From positions 1,612,001 to 1,676,000 of the forward strand of contig NZ_JACHVP010000001.1 of NCBI RefSeq assembly GCF_014190775.1: DNA of 64,000 bases. Reading direction: 5' to 3'. The position numbers and the translations under genes were made by a program. This stretch comes from Leifsonia aquatica (GTDB lineage: Bacteria; Actinomycetota; Actinomycetes; Actinomycetales; Microbacteriaceae). The notes below the pieces were generated by a model that had not been told where the DNA came from, did not search any database, and saw nothing but the letters and a program-made list of their open reading frames with translations. The stretch's first letter is position 1. Every line of letters begins with the position of its first letter. This document shows, piece after piece, positions 51,193 through 61,133 of this stretch.

Positions 51193-51813
51193 TCAGCCGC
51201 GGCGGTCCACGATCCGGACCGCCGTGGCGCGCGCGTATCCGCGCTCGACCAAGTCGATCTCGAAGCCGGCGAGCCGCTCCAGGTGCCGGGAGGACCGCAG
51301 CGGACCCACGTCGAACGGTTCGCAGGCGATCTCCGTGACGAGACCCGCCACGAGTTCCTTGGCCGGGTCGTCGTCGGAGGCGAGCAGCACCTGGACCCGC
51401 TCGTCCGCATCCTCGGCGAGCAGCTCGGCATAGACGGTGTTGAACGCCTTCACGACGCGCGCCCCGGGAGCCGCCTCCGCCATCCGCTCGGCGAGCGACG
51501 GACCCGCGCCGTAGCGGCTCTCGAAGTGCGGCGGGTCGATCGGGTTGCCGATGTCGATCAGGACCCGCCCCTCCAACTCGGCGGCGAGCGATCGGACGAG
51601 CTCGAGGGCCACGGCATCCTGCACCGCGACGATCACGGCGTCGGATGCGGCCGCCCCGCGGTGATCGGTCCCGTCGACGGCCCCGATGGTGCGCGCGAGC
51701 TCCCGGGCCCGCAGCGGATCGCGCGAGCCGACGACCACGTCATGCCCGGCCCTGGCCAGGCGCCGGCCGAGCGCCTCCGTCATCGCACCGGTGCCCAGTA
51801 TCCCGACCCTCAC
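51193..51813 (-). CDS. NADP-binding oxidoreductase (F420-dependent NADP reductase-like)
   Basis: Product of 206 residues. The Rossmann motif GILGTGAMTEALGRRLARAG is at the N-terminus, followed by VVVGSRDP, where Ser-Arg suggests NADP(H) preference. VLIDIGNPID and VVKAFNTVYAELL are typical of the NPD/F420-reductase-like group. True F420 use cannot be shown. A family B palindrome lies 33 bp upstream. Confidence 0.82.
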   Translation of the reverse strand: MRVGILGTGAMTEALGRRLARAGHDVVVGSRDPLRARELARTIGAVDGTDHRGAAASDAVIVAVQDAVALELVRSLAAELEGRVLIDIGNPIDPPHFESRYGAGPSLAERMAEAAPGARVVKAFNTVYAELLAEDADERVQVLLASDDDPAKELVAGLVTEIACEPFDVGPLRSSRHLERLAGFEIDLVERGYARATAVRIVDRRG

Positions 51814-51846
51814 GGCGTCTCCTCTTCTCGGTGACTGCGGCGGCGC

Positions 51847-51884
51847 GGGACGTCCGCGGCTGCGCGCGCAACCGCGGACGTCCC
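51847..51884. repeat. Family B palindrome, copy 2
   Basis: 13-bp perfect arms GGGACGTCCGCGG (51847-51859) and CCGCGGACGTCCC (51872-51884) enclose a 12-nt loop CTGCGCGCGCAA, the same loop core as copy 1. It follows the 3' end of the secreted GH114-like gene. Similarity to copy 1 continues to the stop codon (GGGCGC...GTCGCT). Confidence 0.8.
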
Positions 51885-51900
51885 TGGGCGCAGCAGTCGC

Positions 51901-52740
51901 TCAGCAGTACTCGTAGCGGTACGCGCTGTCCCCCTTGGCGACCACGTCCCGGTCGCGCAGGATCACCGAGATGTTCTTGCCCTGCGCGGCGCAGGCCTGC
52001 GTGTACGCCGAGCGCGGATTGTCGGTGTACTCGATCTCGATGACGTTGTTGCCGTAGACCGACGTGTAGGCGTCGCACTCGGTGTTGAACTGGCACTCCT
52101 CCGCGATGGCGAAGTCGAACCCGACCGTGTTCTTGCCCGCCGAGCCCAGCTCCGTGGTGTTCTTCTGCGCGATCGCGAGCCCCTTCTGGTGCGCGTGGGC
52201 GGCCAGCAGTGTCGCGAGGGCGACGTTGTTCTGCTTGGCCAGGAGCTGCGTGCCGCCGCTCTTCGAGCGGGTCCAGGAGTCCAGGTTGTCCGGCTCGACG
52301 GCCTGGAAGCCCTTGCTCGCGCACGAGTCGATCCAGCCGTTCACGATGGCCGCGATCCGGGTGCGCTTGGCGGCGGTGGAGGTGTCGAGCAGGTACTCGT
52401 TCCACTCCGGGTCGCCGACCTTCACGCCCTTCGCGTTGCGGAGGATGAGGTCGCTGTTCGCCCCCGCCCACGTCGTCGTGTCGTCGGGCTGCGTCTGGAA
52501 CGCGTTGACGTAGCAGACGTTGTATCTGCCGCTCACGGGCGACGCCGTGTGGTCGCGGTCGACGATGCCCACCGACGCTGCCGGCGTGTAGACGCCGCCG
52601 ATCTGGTAGTCGAATTGCGCGTTCACCGGCGGCGGTGCCGGGGTCGCCGCCTGCGCGGCGGTCCCGCCCGCGACGATCGACAGGGCGATCGCTCCGGCGG
52701 AGAGGAGGGTGGTCAGGGCAGTGCGGGATGAGGCACGCAT
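51901..52740 (-). CDS. Secreted endo-alpha-1,4-polygalactosaminidase-like (GH114) protein
   Basis: Product of 279 residues. A Sec signal peptide (basic start, hydrophobic core LTTLLSAGAIALSIVAGGTA, cleavage after AQA near residue 32) precedes a GH114-like TIM barrel: VCYVNAFQTQPDDTTT, CASKGFQAVEPDNLDSW with the acidic catalytic-site segment EPDNLDS, and FDFAIAEECQF. The family cleaves galactosaminogalactan-type polymers in fungi, and bacterial members are mostly uncharacterised. Several Cys suggest disulphides. The ATG at 52740 gives the best signal peptide. Confidence 0.82.
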   Translation of the reverse strand: MRASSRTALTTLLSAGAIALSIVAGGTAAQAATPAPPPVNAQFDYQIGGVYTPAASVGIVDRDHTASPVSGRYNVCYVNAFQTQPDDTTTWAGANSDLILRNAKGVKVGDPEWNEYLLDTSTAAKRTRIAAIVNGWIDSCASKGFQAVEPDNLDSWTRSKSGGTQLLAKQNNVALATLLAAHAHQKGLAIAQKNTTELGSAGKNTVGFDFAIAEECQFNTECDAYTSVYGNNVIEIEYTDNPRSAYTQACAAQGKNISVILRDRDVVAKGDSAYRYEYC

Positions 52741-52883
52741 CGGTGCTCCGATCTGTGGATGCCCCGCCTCGAGCTTCATCTCTGGCGTCACGCCCGGCGT
52801 TCGATCAGTCGGCGACCGGTAGGGCTCTCCACGGCGGGTTCAGACTACGAGAGCGAACGCAGCCGATGCAAGACGGGTCTTCG

Positions 52884-53756
52884 TCAGTCCGCAGCGACGA
52901 GCTGCACCCGGAGGGAGTCCACCCGCGTCGCGATCACGTCATCCGCCGCCCAGCGCTGGGCCAGCCGGGCCAGGATGGCGTCGAGCTCCTCCCGGGTCAG
53001 TCCGCTGGCGAGCGCGAGCTGCACGACGAGCTCCTCGCCCGCGAACCGGTGCCCGGGGTCGCCCGCGGCGAGGCGCACGGCGTGCACTCCGAGTTCGGTG
53101 GCGATCGACGCGTCGAAAGCGGCGAACACCTCGGGGTCCCGGTCGCTCGGCAGCCAACGCTCCCCGCGCGCGACCGCCCAGACGGCCGGGCGACGCAGCA
53201 CGAACTCGGTCTCGCTCGTCGGATCGAGCACGACGATCTCGGTCTCCTCGGAGGCCGCGGCGAGTGCGACCCGCCGCCCGTCCGCGGGGACCGGACGCGC
53301 GGCCGGGTTCCAGGTCTGCATCGCGGTCACGGACGAGAAGACGGGCAGCACGCTGCGCCCGTCGGGTCCGGAGACCGTCACGATCGACAGCTCCTGCGAC
53401 TTGTCCACGGTCAGTCCGGCATCCGTCGTGCCCTCGTCGCCGAGCTCCGCGACGAGCGGGATCAGGAGCCGGGAGGCGCGGAGCGCGTCGACCACGGCCT
53501 CGGGTCCGACCTCGCCCGCACGGAAGGCCGCCAGCGCGCCGAGCAGGGCAGGAGGCGCCGTCCCGTCGTCGTCGCCGAAGGGGTTGTCGTCGAACTCGCG
53601 CCCCTGCCACGGCTGCCCGGCGGAGTCGCCGAGCGATGCCGCGAAGTGCTTCAGCCGGTCGGCGCCCTTCTCCGTCGGCTGTCCGGGCACGTGGCCCGCG
53701 CCGCCCGTGCCGCCCGTCGCGTCGCGGCCGTCGGCCGGGTCAGTATCCCGCGACAT
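52884..53756 (-). CDS. SseB-domain protein
   Basis: Product of 290 residues. The SseB-type N-terminal domain is recognisable in [32 protein letters not shown] and [20 protein letters not shown]. Actinobacterial SseB-like proteins have no assigned function. The ATG at 53756 lies 17 nt inside the end of hisA, so it is probably the last gene of the his transcript. This link is often seen in Actinobacteria, but its meaning is unclear. Confidence 0.8.
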   Translation of the reverse strand: MSRDTDPADGRDATGGTGGAGHVPGQPTEKGADRLKHFAASLGDSAGQPWQGREFDDNPFGDDDGTAPPALLGALAAFRAGEVGPEAVVDALRASRLLIPLVAELGDEGTTDAGLTVDKSQELSIVTVSGPDGRSVLPVFSSVTAMQTWNPAARPVPADGRRVALAAASEETEIVVLDPTSETEFVLRRPAVWAVARGERWLPSDRDPEVFAAFDASIATELGVHAVRLAAGDPGHRFAGEELVVQLALASGLTREELDAILARLAQRWAADDVIATRVDSLRVQLVAAD

Positions 53757-54486
53757 CCAGCGCCTCGGGCAGGGTGAACGCACCGGAGTAGAGCGCCTTC
53801 CCCACGATCGCGCCCTCGAGGCCCAGGGAGACGAGCTCCCGCAGGGCGGCGATGTCGTCCAGGTTGGCGATGCCACCCGAGGCGACGACGGGACGCTGGG
53901 TGCGGTCCATCACCTCGCGGAGCAGGTCGAGGTTCGGTCCGCGGAGGGTGCCGTCCTTGGTGACGTCGGTGACCACGTAGCGGGCGCAGCCGGCGTCCTC
54001 GAGGCGCTCGAGCACCTGCCACAGGTCGCCGCCGTCCTGGGTCCAGCCGCGGGCGGCGAGCGTGGTGCCGCGCACGTCGAGTCCGACGGCGATCGCCTCG
54101 CCGTACTGCCCGATCACGTGGGCCGCCCACTCCGGGTTCTCCAGCGCTGCGGTGCCGAGGTTCACCCGGGTGGCGCCGATCTCGAGCGCCTGCTCCAGCG
54201 ACTCGTCGTCCCGGATGCCGCCGGACAGCTCGATGTTGACCCCGCGCACCTGACGGATGACCTTCTTGAGCAGCGAACGGTTCGAGCCGCGGCCGAAGGC
54301 GGCGTCGAGGTCGACGAGGTGGATCCAGTCCGCACCCGCGTCCGCCCACTCGGCAGCCGCGTCGACGGGGTCGCCGTAGCTCGTCTCGCTGCCGGCCTCG
54401 CCCTGCGTCAGCCGCACGGCCTTGCCGTCCGCGACGTCGACCGCCGGGAGCAGGACGAGCTTGGGCGTGTTGTTGAATTCGCTCAC
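53740..54486 (-). CDS. hisA: Phosphoribosyl isomerase (HisA/PriA)
   Basis: Beta/alpha-barrel isomerase of 248 residues in histidine biosynthesis that converts ProFAR to PRFAR. It begins [17 protein letters not shown] with the first catalytic Asp. The half-barrel phosphate motifs [16 protein letters not shown] and [16 protein letters not shown] are present, with the second Asp in [13 protein letters not shown]. In Actinobacteria this enzyme (PriA) often also does the TrpF step. No separate trpF is seen in the window. GTG start at 54486. Confidence 0.94.
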   Translation of the reverse strand: MSEFNNTPKLVLLPAVDVADGKAVRLTQGEAGSETSYGDPVDAAAEWADAGADWIHLVDLDAAFGRGSNRSLLKKVIRQVRGVNIELSGGIRDDESLEQALEIGATRVNLGTAALENPEWAAHVIGQYGEAIAVGLDVRGTTLAARGWTQDGGDLWQVLERLEDAGCARYVVTDVTKDGTLRGPNLDLLREVMDRTQRPVVASGGIANLDDIAALRELVSLGLEGAIVGKALYSGAFTLPEALDVAGY

Positions 54487-54541
54487 TGTGTTTCCTCGTT
54501 CGGGTCCGCGACGGCGGACGGGTGATGCGCGGAGGCGTCGG

Positions 54542-55183
54542 CTAGAGGGTGCCGATCCAGTTGCGCAGCAGCTGGATGCCGGCGCTGCCGGACTTCTCGG
54601 GGTGGAACTGGGTCGCACTCAGCGGCCCGTTCTCCACCGCGGCGATGAACGGCGAACCGTGCTCGGCCCAGGTCACGTGCGGCTTCGGGAAGGGGCCGGT
54701 CACCTCGAGGGTCCAGTCCTGCGCGGCGTAGGAGTGGACGAAGTAGAAGCGCTCGTCGTGGAGCCCGGCGAAGAGCCGCGAGGTCTCGGGAGCCTGGACC
54801 GTGTTCCAGCCCATGTGCGGCACCACGTCGGCCTGCAGCAGATCGACCGTGCCCGGCCATTCACCGAGCCCCTCGGTCTCGACGCCGTGCTCGACGCCGC
54901 GCTCGAAGAGCACCTGCATGCCCACGCAGATCCCCAGCACGGGGCGTCCACCCGCGAGCCGGCGGTCGATGACCTCGTCGCCGTGGGAGGAGCGCAGCGC
55001 GTCGATGACGGCGGCGAAGGCGCCCACGCCGGGCACCAGGAGGCCGTCGGCCTCCAGCGCCCGCTTGCGGTTGCCCGTCAGCTCGACGTTCGCGCCCGCG
55101 GCCTCGAGCGCCTTGACGGCGGAGTGCACGTTGCCCGAGCCGTAGTCGAGGACCACGACATCCGGGGTGCCGGAAACGCTCAC
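54542..55183 (-). CDS. hisH: Imidazole glycerol phosphate synthase, glutaminase subunit
   Basis: Class I glutamine amidotransferase of 213 residues that supplies ammonia to HisF. The nucleophile Cys is in [12 protein letters not shown], and the His-Glu pair is in [11 protein letters not shown]. It begins [13 protein letters not shown]. The GTG at 55183 overlaps the hisB stop (GTGA). No hisF lies in this window, so it must be encoded elsewhere. Confidence 0.94.
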   Translation of the reverse strand: MSVSGTPDVVVLDYGSGNVHSAVKALEAAGANVELTGNRKRALEADGLLVPGVGAFAAVIDALRSSHGDEVIDRRLAGGRPVLGICVGMQVLFERGVEHGVETEGLGEWPGTVDLLQADVVPHMGWNTVQAPETSRLFAGLHDERFYFVHSYAAQDWTLEVTGPFPKPHVTWAEHGSPFIAAVENGPLSATQFHPEKSGSAGIQLLRNWIGTL

Positions 55184-55782
55184 AGCGCGCCCTTGGTCGA
55201 CGGGATGCCCGACACCAGCGGGTCGAGCGCCTTCGCCTGGCGGAACGCGCGCGCGAACGCCTTGAACTCCGCCTCGGCGATGTGGTGCGGGTCGCGACCG
55301 CCGACCACCGTGATGTGCGCCGTCATCGCGGCGTTGAAGGCGATGGCCTCGAAGACGTGCCGCACCATGGAGCCGGTGAAGTGGCCGCCGATCAGGTGGA
55401 ACTCGAACCCGGCCGGCTCCCCGGTGTGCACGAGGTAGGGACGGCCGGAGAGGTCCACGACCGCCTGCACGAGCGCCTCGTCCAGCGGCACGAGCGCGTC
55501 GCCGTACCGGGAGATGCCGCTCTTGTCGCCGAGCGCCTGACGGATCGCCTGGCCGAGCACGATGCCGACGTCCTCCACGGTGTGGTGCACGTCGATCTCG
55601 GTGTCGCCGTTGGCGCGCACGCGCAGATCGGTCAGGGAGTGCTTCGCGAACGCCGTGAGGAGGTGGTCGTAGAACGGCACGCTCGTGGCGATGTCGGCCA
55701 CGCCCGTCCCGTCGAGGTCGAGGCTGAGCTCGATGCTCGACTCACTGGTCTCCCGCTGGAGGCTGGCGGTGCGATTCGTCAT
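55180..55782 (-). CDS. hisB: Imidazoleglycerol-phosphate dehydratase
   Basis: Monofunctional HisB of 200 residues that dehydrates IGP. It shows the two repeated metal-binding half motifs, DIHHT-like [17 protein letters not shown] and [18 protein letters not shown], plus [12 protein letters not shown]. The ATG at 55782 overlaps the hisC stop (ATGA) and the stop overlaps hisH, so all three are coupled. There is no fused phosphatase domain. Confidence 0.95.
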   Translation of the reverse strand: MTNRTASLQRETSESSIELSLDLDGTGVADIATSVPFYDHLLTAFAKHSLTDLRVRANGDTEIDVHHTVEDVGIVLGQAIRQALGDKSGISRYGDALVPLDEALVQAVVDLSGRPYLVHTGEPAGFEFHLIGGHFTGSMVRHVFEAIAFNAAMTAHITVVGGRDPHHIAEAEFKAFARAFRQAKALDPLVSGIPSTKGAL

Positions 55783-56891
55783 GACTGCGAGTTTACTGGG
55801 GCGACGGAGCCGGACGGGCGCCCGAGGGCGGCCAGCGCCTCCAGGAAGGCGGTGGTCTCCGGCTCGGTCCCCGCCGTGACGCGCAGGTGGTTCGGGATGC
55901 CGACATCGCGGATGAGGATGCCCCGCTCCAGTAGCGCCTCGAACACCGCGTGAGGGTCGTCCACGCCGCCGAAGAGCACGAAGTTGCTCCCGCTGCGGTG
56001 GGGCGCGTAGCCGAGCCCGGCGAGCTCCGTGACGAGGCGGTCGCGCTGCAGGCGGATCTCCCCCACCATCGCGAGCATCTCGTCCGAGTGGGCGAGGGCG
56101 CCGAGTGCGGCCGCCTGGGTGAGTGCGGAGAGGTGGTACGGGAGGCGCACCAGGCGCAGCGCGTCGACGACGGCCGGGTCGGCCGCGAGATACCCGACGC
56201 GGGCCCCCGCGAAGGCGAACGCCTTGCTCATCGTGCGCGAGACGAGGAGACGCGGCCGCCCCTCGAGCAGGGTGAGAGCCGACGGCTCGCCGTCGGGCAT
56301 GAACTCGGCGTAGGCCTCGTCCACGACGACGATCCCGCGGGCCGCGTCGTACGCCGCCTCGATCGTGTCGAGGGAGAGCGGGGTGCCGGTGGGGTTGTTC
56401 GGCGAGCAGAGGATGACGATGTCGGGGTCGGCACGGCGGATCTCCGCCGCAGCGGTCTCCGGTGTCAGCTCATAGTCGGCGTCGCGAGCGCCGGCGATCC
56501 AGCTCGTCCCGGTGCCCGAGGCGAGCAGCGGGTACATCGAGTAGGTGGGGGCGAAGCCGAGCAGGCTGCGGCCGGGGCCGCCGAAGGCCTGCAGGATGTG
56601 CTGCAGCACCTCGTTGGACCCGTTGGCCGCCCAGATCCAGCTCGCGTCGAGGCCGTGCCCGAGGTAGCGCGCGAAGGCCTCGCGCAGCTCGGTGAACTCG
56701 CGGTCCGGGTAGCGGTTGACCCCGGTGATGGCGACCGCGACGCGGGCGACGATGTCGGCCGCGACATCCTCCGGGACCGGATGCGTGTTCTCGTTCACGT
56801 TGAGAGCGACGGGAACGGACTTCTGCGGGGCGCCGTACGGCGTCCGTCCACGCAGATCATCACGGATCGGAAGGTCGGAGAGGGAGGTCAC
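55779..56891 (-). CDS. hisC: Histidinol-phosphate aminotransferase
   Basis: PLP-dependent fold-type I aminotransferase of 370 residues. The substrate/PLP features are [30 protein letters not shown] and the PLP-Lys segment [20 protein letters not shown]. It is the first gene of hisC-hisB-hisH-hisA. The GTG at 56891 is preceded 6 nt upstream by TAGCAT, so the his transcript is probably leaderless, with no attenuator-like leader peptide. Confidence 0.94.
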   Translation of the reverse strand: MTSLSDLPIRDDLRGRTPYGAPQKSVPVALNVNENTHPVPEDVAADIVARVAVAITGVNRYPDREFTELREAFARYLGHGLDASWIWAANGSNEVLQHILQAFGGPGRSLLGFAPTYSMYPLLASGTGTSWIAGARDADYELTPETAAAEIRRADPDIVILCSPNNPTGTPLSLDTIEAAYDAARGIVVVDEAYAEFMPDGEPSALTLLEGRPRLLVSRTMSKAFAFAGARVGYLAADPAVVDALRLVRLPYHLSALTQAAALGALAHSDEMLAMVGEIRLQRDRLVTELAGLGYAPHRSGSNFVLFGGVDDPHAVFEALLERGILIRDVGIPNHLRVTAGTEPETTAFLEALAALGRPSGSVAPVNSQS

Positions 56892-56897
56892 CCATCC

Positions 56898-56903
56898 ATG
56901 CTA
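56898..56903 (-). promoter_or_regulatory. -10 element (TAGCAT), leaderless his operon
   Basis: TAGCAT on the minus strand ends 6 nt before the GTG at 56891. Confidence 0.5.
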
Positions 56904-56984
56904 GCCATGCCCGGGAGCGCGTCCTCCCATATGACGAACGGCTGCGGGATGGTCAGCGCCGTGAGCGTCAGCGCCGCGCGAGGG

Positions 56985-57353
56985 TCAGTGCGCGTACTGG
57001 GTCGGGATGGCAAGCTGCTGGCCCGGCGAGACCACGCCCGAGGCGTCGAGACCGTTGAGCTGCACGAGCGCGGCGATCACGTCGCGCGGGTCGGCGCTCG
57101 GCGCGACGCGCTCGGCGACCGACCACAGGGAGTCGCCCGACTCGACAGTCACGTGCTGGAAGCTCACGTGCGTCTGCTCGCTGGTGGCGACCGCTCCCCC
57201 GCCGTTGAGGGCGAAGGTGAGGGCGCCGATGACGAGAGGAAGAGCCACGAGTGCCGTCAGGACGGCGCGACCGCGCCGCGTGAGACGGAGTCGCGTGCGT
57301 GCGCCCGCGGGGAAAGCGGGAATCGTGCTGCTCACCATCGCCGTCGTGCTCAT
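56985..57353 (-). CDS. LysM-domain membrane protein, SOS cell-division-inhibitor-like (YneA/ChiZ position)
   Basis: Product of 122 residues: a basic cytoplasmic N-terminus, one membrane helix ([20 protein letters not shown]), and a C-terminal LysM domain ([20 protein letters not shown] through SPGQQLAIP) that would bind peptidoglycan. It is divergent from lexA, the position held by the LysM-bearing division inhibitors YneA of Bacillus and Rv2719c/ChiZ of Mycobacterium. SOS induction and division arrest are therefore inferred. The ATG at 57353 has a GAGGAGG site. Confidence 0.82.
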   Translation of the reverse strand: MSTTAMVSSTIPAFPAGARTRLRLTRRGRAVLTALVALPLVIGALTFALNGGGAVATSEQTHVSFQHVTVESGDSLWSVAERVAPSADPRDVIAALVQLNGLDASGVVSPGQQLAIPTQYAH

Positions 57354-57394
57354 GGCTCTGACCTCCTCATGCTCCGCGGATGCGAAGCTTTGTT

Positions 57395-57410
57395 CCGAAT
57401 GTATCTTCGA
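57395..57410. promoter_or_regulatory. LexA-box-like site 1
   Basis: CCGAATGTATCTTCGA matches the actinobacterial consensus TCGAAC-N4-GTTCGA at 9 of 12 fixed positions. It lies 42 bp upstream of the LysM gene start. Confidence 0.5.
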
Positions 57411-57469
57411 ATGTTCGAAATCGCAAGACTCGATACGCGAGGAATCCGTCCACGGATTTCGAGACACAC

Positions 57470-57485
57470 TCGAACACATGTTTGT
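57470..57485. promoter_or_regulatory. LexA-box-like site 2
   Basis: TCGAACACATGTTTGT matches TCGAAC-N4-GTTCGA at 10 of 12 fixed positions. It lies between the divergent LysM and lexA genes and would give autoregulation of lexA. Confidence 0.6.
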
Positions 57486-57591
57486 TTCCGGCCGTATCGT
57501 GGATACAGTTTCGATTGTCTGGAGTTCACCTTTCCAGGCACCACCGACATTCGAGACGAGCGGATGCGGTCGAGGTCACGAAGGGACGAGC

Positions 57592-58275
57592 GTGTCGAAC
57601 GAGAACCAGGCTCCACGAGGGGGCACGCGCCGCCGCAAGAACCTCAGCGAGAAGCAGCTCGCGATCCTCGACGTGATCCAGAAGTCCGTCAGCCAGCGGG
57701 GCTATCCGCCGAGCATGCGCGAGATCGGCGACGCGGTCGGGCTGTCCTCCCTCTCGTCGGTGACCCACCAGCTCAACCAGCTGGAGCTGAGCGGCTACCT
57801 CCGCCGCGACCCGAACCGGCCGCGCGCGCTCGAGATCCTCATCGACCTGCCCTCCACCTCGTCGGAGTCCGTCGACTACGAGAACCAGACGCCGGTCGGC
57901 GACGCGGCCATGGTCCCGCTCGTCGGGCGCATCGCCGCGGGCGTTCCGATCACCGCCGAGCAGCAGGTCGAGGAGGTCTTCCCCCTTCCCCGTCAGCTCG
58001 TCGGCAACGGCGACCTCTTCATGCTGAAGGTCGTGGGCGAGTCGATGATCGACGCGGCCATCACCGACGGCGACTGGGTCGTCGTCCGCCAGCAGAACAC
58101 GGCGGAGAACGGCGACATTGTCGCGGCCATGCTCGACGAGGAGGCCACCGTCAAGGTGTTCCGTCAGCGCGACGGCCACACCTGGCTGCTGCCGCGCAAC
58201 TCGAACTTCGAGCCGATCGTGGGCGACTTCGCGCAGATCCTCGGCAAGGTCGTCGCGGTCCTCCGCGCCGTCTGA
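57592..58275 (+). CDS. lexA: LexA repressor
   Basis: SOS repressor of 227 residues. The N-terminal winged helix ([20 protein letters not shown], then [20 protein letters not shown]) is followed by the S24 self-cleaving domain. It has the Ala116-Gly117 cleavage site in RIAAGVPI, catalytic Ser151 in GESMIDAA and Lys188 in EATVKVF. The GTG at 57592 has AAGGGA upstream. Two LexA-box-like sites lie in the divergent region. A family A palindrome pair begins 6 bp after the stop. Confidence 0.95.
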   Translation: MSNENQAPRGGTRRRKNLSEKQLAILDVIQKSVSQRGYPPSMREIGDAVGLSSLSSVTHQLNQLELSGYLRRDPNRPRALEILIDLPSTSSESVDYENQTPVGDAAMVPLVGRIAAGVPITAEQQVEEVFPLPRQLVGNGDLFMLKVVGESMIDAAITDGDWVVVRQQNTAENGDIVAAMLDEEATVKVFRQRDGHTWLLPRNSNFEPIVGDFAQILGKVVAVLRAV

Positions 58276-58280
58276 CCCGC

Positions 58281-58337
58281 ACATTCGTGCCGAATGTCGC
58301 GAAAGCGCGCCTCATAAGCCACATTCGTGACGAATGT
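58281..58337. repeat. Family A paired palindrome, copy 3
   Basis: ACATTCGTGCCGAATGT (58281-58297) and ACATTCGTGACGAATGT (58321-58337) are 40 bp apart in the same orientation, between the convergent lexA and metallopeptidase genes. The spacer GCGAAAGCGCGCC resembles the spacer of copy 2. Confidence 0.85.
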
Positions 58338-58348
58338 GCGGCGGGAGC

Positions 58349-58699
58349 TCACGCCCAGCCGAGCTCCTGCAGCTTCGCGTCGTCGAGCCCGTAATAGTGG
58401 CCGATCTCGTGCACCAGCGTCACGCGCACCCGCGCGCGCAGCTCGTCCAGGCTGGAGCAGCTGGCCTCGAGGTTGTTGCGGAACAGCGTGATGCGGTCCG
58501 GCAGCTCGCCGAAGCCGTAGACGCCGCGCGTCGTGATCGGCCGCCCGCTGTACAACCCGAACAGTCGCGGCCGGTCCCCCGACGGCTGGTCCTGGATGAG
58601 GAACGCCACGTTGTCGAGCTTCCCGACCATCTCGTCCGGGAGGGCGTCGAACACCGCGCCCACCAGTTCCTCGAACTCGGCGTCCGTCATCTGCACCAT
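58349..58699 (-). CDS. Zincin-like metallopeptidase-fold protein
   Basis: Product of about 116 residues of the small 'metallopeptidase family' common in Actinobacteria. The zinc motif HEIGHYYGLDD places His97, Glu98 and His101, with Asp further on as the likely third ligand. Upstream segments LIQDQPSGDRPRLFGLYSG and LPDRITLFRNNLEA are family-typical. Peptidase activity has not been shown for the family. Met codons at 58699 or 58690 are both possible starts. Confidence 0.85.
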   Translation of the reverse strand: MVQMTDAEFEELVGAVFDALPDEMVGKLDNVAFLIQDQPSGDRPRLFGLYSGRPITTRGVYGFGELPDRITLFRNNLEASCSSLDELRARVRVTLVHEIGHYYGLDDAKLQELGWA

Positions 58700-58784
58700 G
58701 CGCCCATCCTGACGCACGCAGACGGGGTCGCGTCCTGCCGTCCGCCCACGGCGGAACCGGCAGTCCGCGACCCCGGAGTCGCTG

Positions 58785-61133
58785 CTACGCGTCGATCGAG
58801 ACGCGCTCGCGCACCGCGCGGGTGGCCTCGAGGATGTTGCGCAGCGACGCGACGGTCTCGTCGTAGCCGCGCGTCTTCAGACCGCAGTCCGGGTTGACCC
58901 AGAGCTGGCGGCCCGGGATCGCGCTCAACGCGGTCTCGAGCAGCTCGGTGACCTCGGCGACCGACGGCACGCGAGGCGAGTGGATGTCGTAGACGCCCGG
59001 GCCGATGCCGTGCTCGAAGCCGGACGTCTGGATGTCGTGGACGACCTCCATGCGGCTGCGGGCCGCCTCGATGCTGGTCACGTCGGCGTCGAGGTTGCGG
59101 ATGGCGTCGATCACCACGCCGAACTCCGAGTAGCAGAGGTGGGTGTGGATCTGGGTCTCGTCGCGCACGCCCGCCGTCGCCAGACGGAAGGAGCCCACCG
59201 ACCAGTCGAGGTACTCCTCCTGCGCCGACCGCTTCAGCGGGAGCAGCTCGCGCAGCGCCGGCTCGTCGACCTGCACGACGCGGATGCCCGCCGACTCCAG
59301 GTCTTCGATCTCGTCGCGCAGCGCGAGGGCGACCTGGCGGGCGGTCTCGCCGAGCGGCTGGTCGTCGCGGACGAACGACCACGCGAGGATCGTCACCGGG
59401 CCTGTCAGCATGCCCTTGACCGGCTTCTCGGTGAGGCTCTGCGTGTACGTCGACCAGTCCACCGTGATCGGCTTCGGCCGCGAGACGTCGCCCCAGAGGA
59501 TCGAGGGACGCGTGCAGCGGGAGCCGTACGACTGCACCCAGCCGTTCTGCGTGACCGCGAAGCCGTCGAGGTTCTCGGCGAAGTACTGGACCATGTCGTT
59601 GCGCTCGGGCTCGCCGTGCACGATGACGTCGATCCCGATCTCCTCCTGGAGGTCGACGACGCGCTTGATCTCCGCCTGCATGCGGGCGAGGTACTCCGCT
59701 TCCGTGATCAGCCCCTTCACGAGCTGCGCGCGGGAGCGACGAATGTCGCCGGTCTGGGGGAACGAGCCGATGGTCGTCGTCGGGAGGAACGGCAGGCCGA
59801 GCGCCGCGTCCTGGGCCGCGAGGCGGTCCTCGTACGCGCCGCGGCGGAAGTCGGCCTCGGTGAGCGCCGCCTCCCGAGCACGTACCGCGTCGACGCGCAC
59901 GCCGGGAGCGGAGGCCCGGTCGGCCAGGGATGCGGTGGCGGCCGTCAGGTCGTCCTGGATCGACTCGTGTCCGTCGACCAGCCCGCGGGCCAGGATCGCG
60001 ATCTGCGCGACCTTCTGGTCGGCGAAGGCGAGCCAGCTCTTCAGGCGCGCGTCGAGCTCCGGCTCGTCCTCGACGTCGTGCGGCACGTGCAGCAGCGAGG
60101 TGGAGGTGGAGACCGCGACGTCCGGGCTCAGCGAAAGGAGCTCGGTCAGCGAGCCGAAGGCCGCCTCGAGGTCGCCCCGCCAGATGTTGTGGCCGTCGAC
60201 GACGCCGCCCACGAGGGTCTTTGTGGCGAGGGAGCCCGCCGTCTGCGCGTCCAGGCCGGTCGGCAGGGAGCCGCGAACGAGGTCGAGGGAGATCGCCTCC
60301 ACCCGCGAGGCGGCGAGCACCGGGAGGGCGTCGCCCAGGCTGCCGTACGGGGCGGCCACGAAGAGCGCGGGCCGCTCCGCGACGGCGCCGAGGTCGGCGT
60401 ACGCCGTGCGCAGCGCCTCCAGCACCTCCGCGCGCGGCTCCTCGATGCTCTCGCTGACGAGCGCCGGCTCGTCCAGCTGCACCCACGGCGCCCCTGCGGC
60501 GCCGAGGCGGGCGAGCAGTTCGCGATACACCGGCAGCAGGTCCGCCAACCGCGAAAGCGGGCGGAAGCCCTCGGGAGCCTCGTCCGACGCCTTGCTCAGG
60601 AGCAGGAAGGTCACCGGCCCGACGATCACCGGGCGGGTGACGAAGCCGGCGTCGCGCGCCTCCTCGAACTCCCGCACCAGGCTGTCGGATGCCAGGCGGA
60701 AGTCGGTCTCCGGCCCGATCTCGGGCACGAGGTAGTGGTAGTTGGAGTCGAACCACTTCGTCATCTCGAGCGGGGCGTTGTCGCCCTCGCCGCGCGCGAT
60801 CGTGAAGTAGCCGGCGAGGTCGACGCTGCCGTCCGCTCCGACGAGCCCGGCGAACCGGGTCGGCACGGCTCCGACGGCGACCGCGGCGTCGAGCACCTGG
60901 TCGTAGTAGCTGAAGCTCTCCGGGATGGCGGCATCGTCACGCCCGAGGCCCAGCGCGGCGAGGCGCTCGCGCGTCGCGGCGCGCAGGCCGGCGGCGGTCG
61001 ACTCCAGCTCGTCAGCCGTGGTGGCGCCCGCCCAGAAGGACTCGACGGCCTTCTTGAGCTCGCGGCGGCGCCCGATGCGCGGATAGCCGAGGATCGTTCC
61101 GGCCGGGAAGGCGGCGCGGGAGGTGGAGGTCAT
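58785..61133 (-). CDS. metE: Cobalamin-independent methionine synthase
   Basis: Product of 782 residues that transfers the methyl group from 5-methyl-tetrahydropteroyl-triglutamate to homocysteine. It starts ILGYPRIGRRRELKKAVESF in the N-terminal barrel. The C-terminal catalytic barrel carries TTTIGSFPQT, the zinc ligands in IHTHLCYSEF, and the final Cys in WVNPDCGLKTRGYDE. The ATG at 61133 overlaps the metF stop (ATGA), so metF and metE are co-translated. A leader upstream of metF probably controls both. Confidence 0.95.
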   Translation of the reverse strand: MTSTSRAAFPAGTILGYPRIGRRRELKKAVESFWAGATTADELESTAAGLRAATRERLAALGLGRDDAAIPESFSYYDQVLDAAVAVGAVPTRFAGLVGADGSVDLAGYFTIARGEGDNAPLEMTKWFDSNYHYLVPEIGPETDFRLASDSLVREFEEARDAGFVTRPVIVGPVTFLLLSKASDEAPEGFRPLSRLADLLPVYRELLARLGAAGAPWVQLDEPALVSESIEEPRAEVLEALRTAYADLGAVAERPALFVAAPYGSLGDALPVLAASRVEAISLDLVRGSLPTGLDAQTAGSLATKTLVGGVVDGHNIWRGDLEAAFGSLTELLSLSPDVAVSTSTSLLHVPHDVEDEPELDARLKSWLAFADQKVAQIAILARGLVDGHESIQDDLTAATASLADRASAPGVRVDAVRAREAALTEADFRRGAYEDRLAAQDAALGLPFLPTTTIGSFPQTGDIRRSRAQLVKGLITEAEYLARMQAEIKRVVDLQEEIGIDVIVHGEPERNDMVQYFAENLDGFAVTQNGWVQSYGSRCTRPSILWGDVSRPKPITVDWSTYTQSLTEKPVKGMLTGPVTILAWSFVRDDQPLGETARQVALALRDEIEDLESAGIRVVQVDEPALRELLPLKRSAQEEYLDWSVGSFRLATAGVRDETQIHTHLCYSEFGVVIDAIRNLDADVTSIEAARSRMEVVHDIQTSGFEHGIGPGVYDIHSPRVPSVAEVTELLETALSAIPGRQLWVNPDCGLKTRGYDETVASLRNILEATRAVRERVSIDA

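Noticed and set aside
57350-57600. Insertion-sequence remnants in the AT-rich lexA-LysM region
   Set aside because: The region has no transposase remnant or terminal repeats. Its AT content and palindromes are explained by LexA-type operators and two promoters.
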